Below are positions 59,460 to 64,000 of a stretch of 64,000 nt of DNA, piece after piece. Where the stretch lies: assembly GCA_019454145.1 (NCBI GenBank), contig CP075366.1:785564-849563 (forward strand). Reading direction: 5' to 3'. Below the pieces are notes generated by a model. That model saw only the letters and a list, made by a program, of their open reading frames with translations, was not told where the DNA came from and did no database searches. The translations under genes were made by a program, and so were the position numbers. Source of the DNA: Fimbriimonadaceae bacterium (lineage in GTDB: Bacteria > Armatimonadota > Fimbriimonadia > Fimbriimonadales > Fimbriimonadaceae). Within the stretch, counting starts at the first letter, position 1, and each line of letters opens with the position of its first letter.

Positions 59460-59952
59460 ATCGTTTTTGCCAGTCTTCCCATTTTCCCTGCGCATACGAA
59501 AGTAATTCTGCTGGCGTAATTTCTACTCCGTTGAGTTGCCACTTCCAACTCTTCGCATTAATTGCAAATCCACTTGCTACATCAAATTGGATTGAGACAC
59601 CCGCTTCACATTCGACTAAAGTTGCACCGTAAATTGCGGCAAACTCATCTTTATTGCTTTGGATTACAGTACAAAACTCAGCTAACGAAACGCTAAAGCT
59701 AACCGCCTCATAGTCGCCTTTATCCAAATTGGGACGAGACCAAATCGCGGAATACACGGAGGCTAATCCTTGAAACGAAATCGTCAGTTCATCATTATTA
59801 GCTTCTGGATAGCCAAGCTCAATTTGAACTTGCAAGGAGAGTTGCCTAAAGTCATAAGATATTTCTGTCAAGTAACCGTCGTGGAAAAGATCCCAAAATT
59901 CAACCGGCTCGTGTCCAAGATTTTTGATATTAGAGGGCGGAAAAGTATCCAT
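59449..59952 (-). CDS. Hypothetical protein between ppk and the M28 gene
   Basis: I do not recognise this 167-residue protein. It starts MDTFPPSNIKNLGHEPVEFW and is acidic, with no signal peptide or membrane helix. Segments such as YDFRQLSLQVQIELGY and SWKWQLNGVEITPAELL suggest a beta-rich fold like immunity or DUF4288-type proteins, but this is a guess. It begins 8 bases after the ppk stop on the same strand, so it is probably the last gene of the ppx-ppk operon. Confidence 0.65.
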   Translation of the reverse strand: MDTFPPSNIKNLGHEPVEFWDLFHDGYLTEISYDFRQLSLQVQIELGYPEANNDELTISFQGLASVYSAIWSRPNLDKGDYEAVSFSVSLAEFCTVIQSNKDEFAAIYGATLVECEAGVSIQFDVASGFAINAKSWKWQLNGVEITPAELLSYAQGKWEDWQKRSRK

Positions 59953-59959
59953 ATTCGAC

Positions 59960-62026
59960 TCACAGGGCAAGCGGAAGAACCTTTGTAGCTGGCTTTTTCA
60001 TCAGTTCATCTTGCGAAGAGTAAGGGGGTTGCCTTTCATCCCGTTGAATTTTAGTGTAACTACCATCCGGCATCCCGAGCCATGCTTTTACGTTATCCAT
60101 GAGCGGAGCCCCGATAGCATCATCAATCAGATAGTCAATTTGATCTGGGTCGCTAACCGGAACCAATACCTCGACCCGGCGATCCAAGTTTCGACGCATC
60201 ATGTCAGCACTTCCGATAAGAGCTTCTGGCTCCCCGCCGTTTGCGAAGTAGTAAATTCGGGAATGCTCTAAAAACCGACCAACAATGCTAACAAGGCGAA
60301 TGTTGTCGCTCATTCCGGGCACGCCGGGCCGCAGACAGCAGATTCCGCGAACAACCAAGTCAATCTCCACTCCAGCGCGGCTAGCTTCGTAAAGTGCATC
60401 AATCACCTCTATATCCACGAGCGAATTGAGCTTAAATGCAATTCTGCCGATTCCGGTCTGGTGTTTGGCTTCGATTTCACGTTCGATTCGCTCAATAATG
60501 CCTTCTCGTAGATCAAGCGGAGCAACAAGCAACTTACGGTATTTCACCTGGCGGCTGTATCCCGTGAGATAGTTGAATAGTTCGGTAATGTCTTGGCAAA
60601 TATCCGGGTCGCAAGTGAACAAACCGATATCGCTATACAGCTTTGCCGTGGACGGATTATAGTTTCCAGTTCCGATGTGAGCGTAGCTCTGGATGCCTTC
60701 CTGGTCTTTACGGACAATCAAGCACAGCTTGCAATGGACTTTCATTTCCACAGTGCCATATGTGACGTGAACACCAGATCGCTCTAAAGCGCGCGACCAA
60801 ATGAGGTTGTTGCTTTCATCAAACCGAGCCTTGAGTTCGACCATGACCGCTACTTGTTTTCCTGCTTCCCCAGCTTCCAGCAAACTTTCAACGACTGGTG
60901 ATTCAGAGCCCACTCGGTATAGAGTTTGTTTAATCCCAATCACCCGTTGATCAGTTGCCGCCGATGAGATAAAGGTCTGAACAGGATCAAAACTATCGTA
61001 TGGGTGATGGACAAGCAGATCCTTGGATTTGATTGCATGGAATAAGTTTTCGCTTTCTTCCAACTGAGGCAGTTCAAAGGGATGGTGAGCTTCAAACTTC
61101 AGTGCTGGTTCATTCAGGCTAGCAAGCTCCCAAAGAAAATCCATCCCCAGCCGACCTGGAACAATGAACGTATCAGAATCTTGTAGTTCAAGATTCTTTT
61201 GTAGGAGTTCCAAAGCGGCTGGAGAAATAGATTCCTCGACTTCCAACAAAACCGGGTCGCCAAATCTACGTAGTCTGAGTGTTTTTTCAACCGCATCAAT
61301 CAAATCAGCCGCTTCTAGTTCACGAATTTCAATATCTGCGTCCCGCACGACTCGGAATTTGTGCGATCCAATCACTTCTATGCCCGGAAATAAATGCCCC
61401 AGGTTGGCTCCTATCAAGTCCTCTAGCAAAATAAACTTCTTTGGGTCGCCATTGACCGGGATCAACCGCGGCAAAACGGGTGGAATTTTCACCCTTGCCC
61501 ATTTGGTTCGCCCATCTTCGTGCAACTCTACCGCTAGGTTCAAACTACGGTTGCTGATGAATGGAAAGGTTTGGGCTGGTTCCATCATCAAAGGGGTCAG
61601 TAATGGAAAGATTTCTGTTTCAAAATAGATATTAAGATTCTTCTGCTGAGCCTTCGTTAGCTTCTCAGGGGAGATAAATTTAATTCCCTGTTTTTCTAAC
61701 TCGGGTACGAGTTCATTTTCCCAAATCTCCGCCGCTTGACGACGAATGGGAATGATCGTTTCGGCAATCATTTCAAGCTGTTCAGCCGGAGTCAAACCAT
61801 CTGGAGTTCGCTGGCTCACGCCCGCCGCATCTTGTTCGATCAGCCCTGAAACCCGAACCATGTAAAACTCATCAAGGTTCGATTCAAAAATCGCCAAGAA
61901 CTTAATGCGTTCAAGCAAAGGGTTTTCTGGCGCAAGTGCTTCTAGCAATACTCGGTGATTGAACTGAAGCCAACTCCACTCTCGGTTGACGTAACGGTGG
62001 GTATCGGTTACTATTCCGTTAGCCAT
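59960..62026 (-). CDS. ppk: Polyphosphate kinase 1
   Basis: It makes inorganic polyphosphate from ATP. It has 688 residues in the four-domain PPK1 layout. The N-domain starts YVNREWSWLQFNHRVLLEA. The catalytic region has KVHCKLCLIVRK and the autophosphorylation-site segment YAHIGTGNYNPSTAKLYSD. HHPYDSF is the conserved head stretch before them. ppx upstream overlaps it by 16 bases, so one transcript encodes both synthesis and breakdown of polyphosphate. Confidence 0.96.
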   Translation of the reverse strand: MANGIVTDTHRYVNREWSWLQFNHRVLLEALAPENPLLERIKFLAIFESNLDEFYMVRVSGLIEQDAAGVSQRTPDGLTPAEQLEMIAETIIPIRRQAAEIWENELVPELEKQGIKFISPEKLTKAQQKNLNIYFETEIFPLLTPLMMEPAQTFPFISNRSLNLAVELHEDGRTKWARVKIPPVLPRLIPVNGDPKKFILLEDLIGANLGHLFPGIEVIGSHKFRVVRDADIEIRELEAADLIDAVEKTLRLRRFGDPVLLEVEESISPAALELLQKNLELQDSDTFIVPGRLGMDFLWELASLNEPALKFEAHHPFELPQLEESENLFHAIKSKDLLVHHPYDSFDPVQTFISSAATDQRVIGIKQTLYRVGSESPVVESLLEAGEAGKQVAVMVELKARFDESNNLIWSRALERSGVHVTYGTVEMKVHCKLCLIVRKDQEGIQSYAHIGTGNYNPSTAKLYSDIGLFTCDPDICQDITELFNYLTGYSRQVKYRKLLVAPLDLREGIIERIEREIEAKHQTGIGRIAFKLNSLVDIEVIDALYEASRAGVEIDLVVRGICCLRPGVPGMSDNIRLVSIVGRFLEHSRIYYFANGGEPEALIGSADMMRRNLDRRVEVLVPVSDPDQIDYLIDDAIGAPLMDNVKAWLGMPDGSYTKIQRDERQPPYSSQDELMKKPATKVLPLAL

Positions 62027-62922
62027 TCGTCCTCCTGCATACGAGCGATTTCGAGAATCGCCCCTTCCCTCACTCCGTATCGGCTGACCTGGACTTCACT
62101 GTGCCCAAACATTCCCATGAGGTAACGCAAAGTGAGCGAACCAGCAAGCAAAGTCCTCGCGCGGTTGATCTTCACGTCGTACCGGTCTACGATGACTTCA
62201 GTGGTCAAACGGGCGCAATCCCAACTGAGGAATTCAAGTTCTTCCACGCTCAACGTTTGGTCGCCATCAGGGTGCAATGCCCGCCAAAGCCCCCGCGAAA
62301 CTCCGCCGCAGGCTACGATTCGCTTAGGTGTCGGATAGCTGGCAACTTCTTGACATTCCGATTCTATGATCTCGTTGACGCGAGCAAGGCTGTATTCATT
62401 GGCGGGTTGATCCAGGCCCGACCGCGCGCGCAGGGTTCCCGACCCGATGGGCAAACTGGTGAGTTCTTGGATCTCCCCGTTCTCACAATAAGCGACCTGA
62501 ACACTTCCCCCGCCTGCTTCGATCAGTACCGTCGGCTCTGTACTCGCGCAATCCATTTGAGTGCTGAGATAACTAAGTTCTGCCTCTCGGCGCGGAGAAA
62601 TTATTTCGACTTTGATATCAAATTTTTCGCGGATTTGCTCAAGAATTTCGTCGTGGTTTTCCGCGCGACGCATCGCCTCGGTGGCGAAAAATGCGGCATC
62701 TTTGACCTTGTACTGGTCAAGCATCGCTCGAAATCGGCCGATCGTGGTCATGAGCTCTTTGAGCTTGGTATCGGAAATCCGCCCTTCGCGGCTCACGACT
62801 TCGCCGAGGGAAAGCCATTCGCTTTCATTTACCAGCCGTTTCAGCCCAGAATTTGTGATGTGAGCAATAAGAAGATGGGCCGTGTTACTCCCGACATCTG
62901 CTGCCGCAATTAACCGACCCAT
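62011..62922 (-). CDS. ppx: Ppx/GppA-family exopolyphosphatase
   Basis: A 303-residue ASKHA-fold hydrolase of polyphosphate and/or pppGpp. The first phosphate loop is AADVGSNTAHLLIA, and the catalytic Glu is in FFATEAMRRAEN (the E-A-x-R motif). The second loop is LIEAGGGSVQVAY, and IVACGGVSRGL follows. It lacks the C-terminal HD-like domain of E. coli Ppx, giving a short single-fold form like those of Actinobacteria. The ppk gene starts inside its last codons. Confidence 0.92.
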   Translation of the reverse strand: MGRLIAAADVGSNTAHLLIAHITNSGLKRLVNESEWLSLGEVVSREGRISDTKLKELMTTIGRFRAMLDQYKVKDAAFFATEAMRRAENHDEILEQIREKFDIKVEIISPRREAELSYLSTQMDCASTEPTVLIEAGGGSVQVAYCENGEIQELTSLPIGSGTLRARSGLDQPANEYSLARVNEIIESECQEVASYPTPKRIVACGGVSRGLWRALHPDGDQTLSVEELEFLSWDCARLTTEVIVDRYDVKINRARTLLAGSLTLRYLMGMFGHSEVQVSRYGVREGAILEIARMQEDEWLTE

Positions 62923-62962
62923 ATCGTTTTTTAGTATGGCAGGTTCCCCTGCTCCTTAACAT

Positions 62963-64000
62963 TTACCAGCGGGTTTCAACCGTGAAGGTCACTTTTTTGA
63001 CCTCGTTTGGCTTGAGCGTTACCGAAAACTCGTAAGTGTTGCTATCAAGTTTCTTGGGTTCCATCGAAGGATTTTTGATGCTGAACTCGCCCCAGAACCG
63101 TTCGATCAAAGTGACGGTTTCCGTCGTTTCTTTCCGGTTTCGTAACTCCACTTCAAACATTTCAGTCATACCGTGGCGAGTATTGTTCACCGTGTACCAT
63201 TTGAAGTCAGTTCGTTTTCGTTCGACCGAGATATCAAACGCCCGACCAACAGTTAATGTGACTTTCTCATCTTTTGGCGTATGGTCAATACGGTCTTCGC
63301 CAAGTAGCTGGAGAGAACCCGAACTATCAGTTTGGTAAACCTTCACAGTTCCGGCAGGGAGAGGCATTCCCATATTGTTCGCCTTGCTGTTTACCATCTG
63401 AAGCTGGATCGTAGGCTTGATGATGCCCGTGCCGACTTCCCCTTCGCTTGGGCGGTAGCCGGTGTAGTACTTCATCGGGTCAACCACTAATCGCTTGGTA
63501 AACGGAACCTTAAACCCTTCGAGCAAACTCACTTGTTTGATTTCTTTGTTCTTAACCGTGGTTGGCCTGCCGAGCGTGTAGAGGTGATAATCGGCGAACG
63601 ATTCTTCGCTGAACTCATTTTTGGCCGCTGCATTCATCGGGGCACCAAAACCACCAGATCCGCCTCGTCCTGGTTGTTGCACTCGTTGCACATCCCCAGC
63701 AAGTAACTTTAGAGTTTTGACATTAAAGCTCGTCCCGCAGTTGTTTGTCAAAGTGACCCAACCCTTCACATCGGCGAACTTCCCGGCCGCATCAAGCGAA
63801 ACGACGTAGTCGCTTTTCCAGTTCACCCCCTGGGTGAGATAACTCAGCTCAACTGTCTGCATTCCGGCAGTTGCCGCTTCTAATAACCAAACCAAAGTTG
63901 GTTTGCTGATCAAACCGTTGGGAATCGAATTCACTTCAATCTCGCCTGTAGGGTTCAAAATCACCTTTCCATCGCTGGTTTGAATCACCATGCCGTTCCA
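62963..64000 (-). CDS. DUF4139-domain protein, C-terminal part (cut by window edge)
   Basis: The frame stays open to the window end, so the N-terminus lies outside. The visible 345 or so residues form a DUF4139 domain: VELSYLTQGVNWKSDYVVSL, then VTLTNNCGTSFNVKTLKLLA, LPAGTVKVYQ and a final beta-sheet ending EVKKVTFTVETRW. Proteins of this kind are exported beta-rich mucoidy-inhibitor-like factors of unknown role. A Gly-rich insert (PGRGGSGGFG) lies in the middle. Confidence 0.85.
   Translation of the reverse strand, partial: WNGMVIQTSDGKVILNPTGEIEVNSIPNGLISKPTLVWLLEAATAGMQTVELSYLTQGVNWKSDYVVSLDAAGKFADVKGWVTLTNNCGTSFNVKTLKLLAGDVQRVQQPGRGGSGGFGAPMNAAAKNEFSEESFADYHLYTLGRPTTVKNKEIKQVSLLEGFKVPFTKRLVVDPMKYYTGYRPSEGEVGTGIIKPTIQLQMVNSKANNMGMPLPAGTVKVYQTDSSGSLQLLGEDRIDHTPKDEKVTLTVGRAFDISVERKRTDFKWYTVNNTRHGMTEMFEVELRNRKETTETVTLIERFWGEFSIKNPSMEPKKLDSNTYEFSVTLKPNEVKKVTFTVETRW

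Overview
The window looks like chromosomal DNA of a free-living, diderm, non-photosynthetic bacterium. The best guess is Armatimonadota (Fimbriimonadia-like). This rests on a type IV prepilin, relatives of the DUF1559/H-X9-DG pseudopilins common in that phylum, PEP-CTERM sorting tags, Tat- and Sec-exported enzymes, compact operons with 4-base overlaps, and many short palindromic repeats between genes. No 16S or other decisive marker is present, so the assignment is inferred. About 80 genes are supported, mostly housekeeping, with one clear accessory island and several repeat-rich intergenic zones.

Layout. 1-9030: the end of a prepilin gene, an M48 peptidase and the Mrp/ApbC Fe-S carrier (convergent and overlapping), VOC enzymes, a two-gene membrane-protein tandem whose second copy carries an in-frame TGA, the ribosome-rescue factor RqcH, a PAP2 phosphatase, 4-hydroxyphenylpyruvate dioxygenase and tRNA-Thr(CGT) with a perfect 42-bp palindromic terminator. 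9031-10720: gene-poor, with a relic and two small paralogues. 10722-15885: a surface-polysaccharide operon of O-antigen ligase/polymerase, nucleotidyltransferase, sugar-kinase-like phosphotransferase and GT4 glycosyltransferase. 15945-29549: GuaA, a peptidase-like protein, QueD, Hpt, Rho, a PEP-CTERM serine protease, an aspartase/fumarase, a HAD hydrolase, FlhA and AccD-AccA. 29642-32585: five translationally coupled paralogues that look like pseudopilins without a processing leader, then a 33-residue membrane peptide. 33406-37583: IspG, followed by an accessory island holding a DUF433/DUF5615 toxin-antitoxin pair, a displaced second copy of the ispG 3' end, a nucleotide-cyclase-like gene between 36-bp direct repeats, a PIN-like gene and a PhyH oxygenase. 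37648-42532: a REP-associated transposase flanked by palindromes, the L10 leader with rplJ-rplL, a DUF559 endonuclease-like gene broken by one TAA and framed by palindromes, a CBM9 protein and paired membrane proteins. 42548-64000: MsrA, amidase, FmdB, TerC, an NHL lipoprotein, an AMIN/amidase cell-wall hydrolase with a GerMN partner, a PAP2 protein, an ADP-ribosylglycohydrolase-like protein, PyrF-MutY, an aldehyde dehydrogenase, an FHA/PP2C signalling pair, an M28 peptidase, Ppk-Ppx and a truncated DUF4139 protein.

Two repeat families run through the intergenic DNA. Family A is an 18-bp palindrome with an asymmetric CCACCC tail. Family B is a CCCTCCCC...GGGGAGGG palindrome with a G/T-rich tail. 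A REP-type transposase sits between two inverted family A copies, and a DUF559 gene sits between two inverted family B copies. Each gene may therefore be the driver or passenger of its repeat family.

The most unusual items are the ispG-end duplication around the toxin-antitoxin pair, with 17 of 18 base differences synonymous; the orphan cyclase-like gene beside it; the five-gene leaderless pseudopilin array; and the two genes interrupted by single nonsense codons while homology continues.
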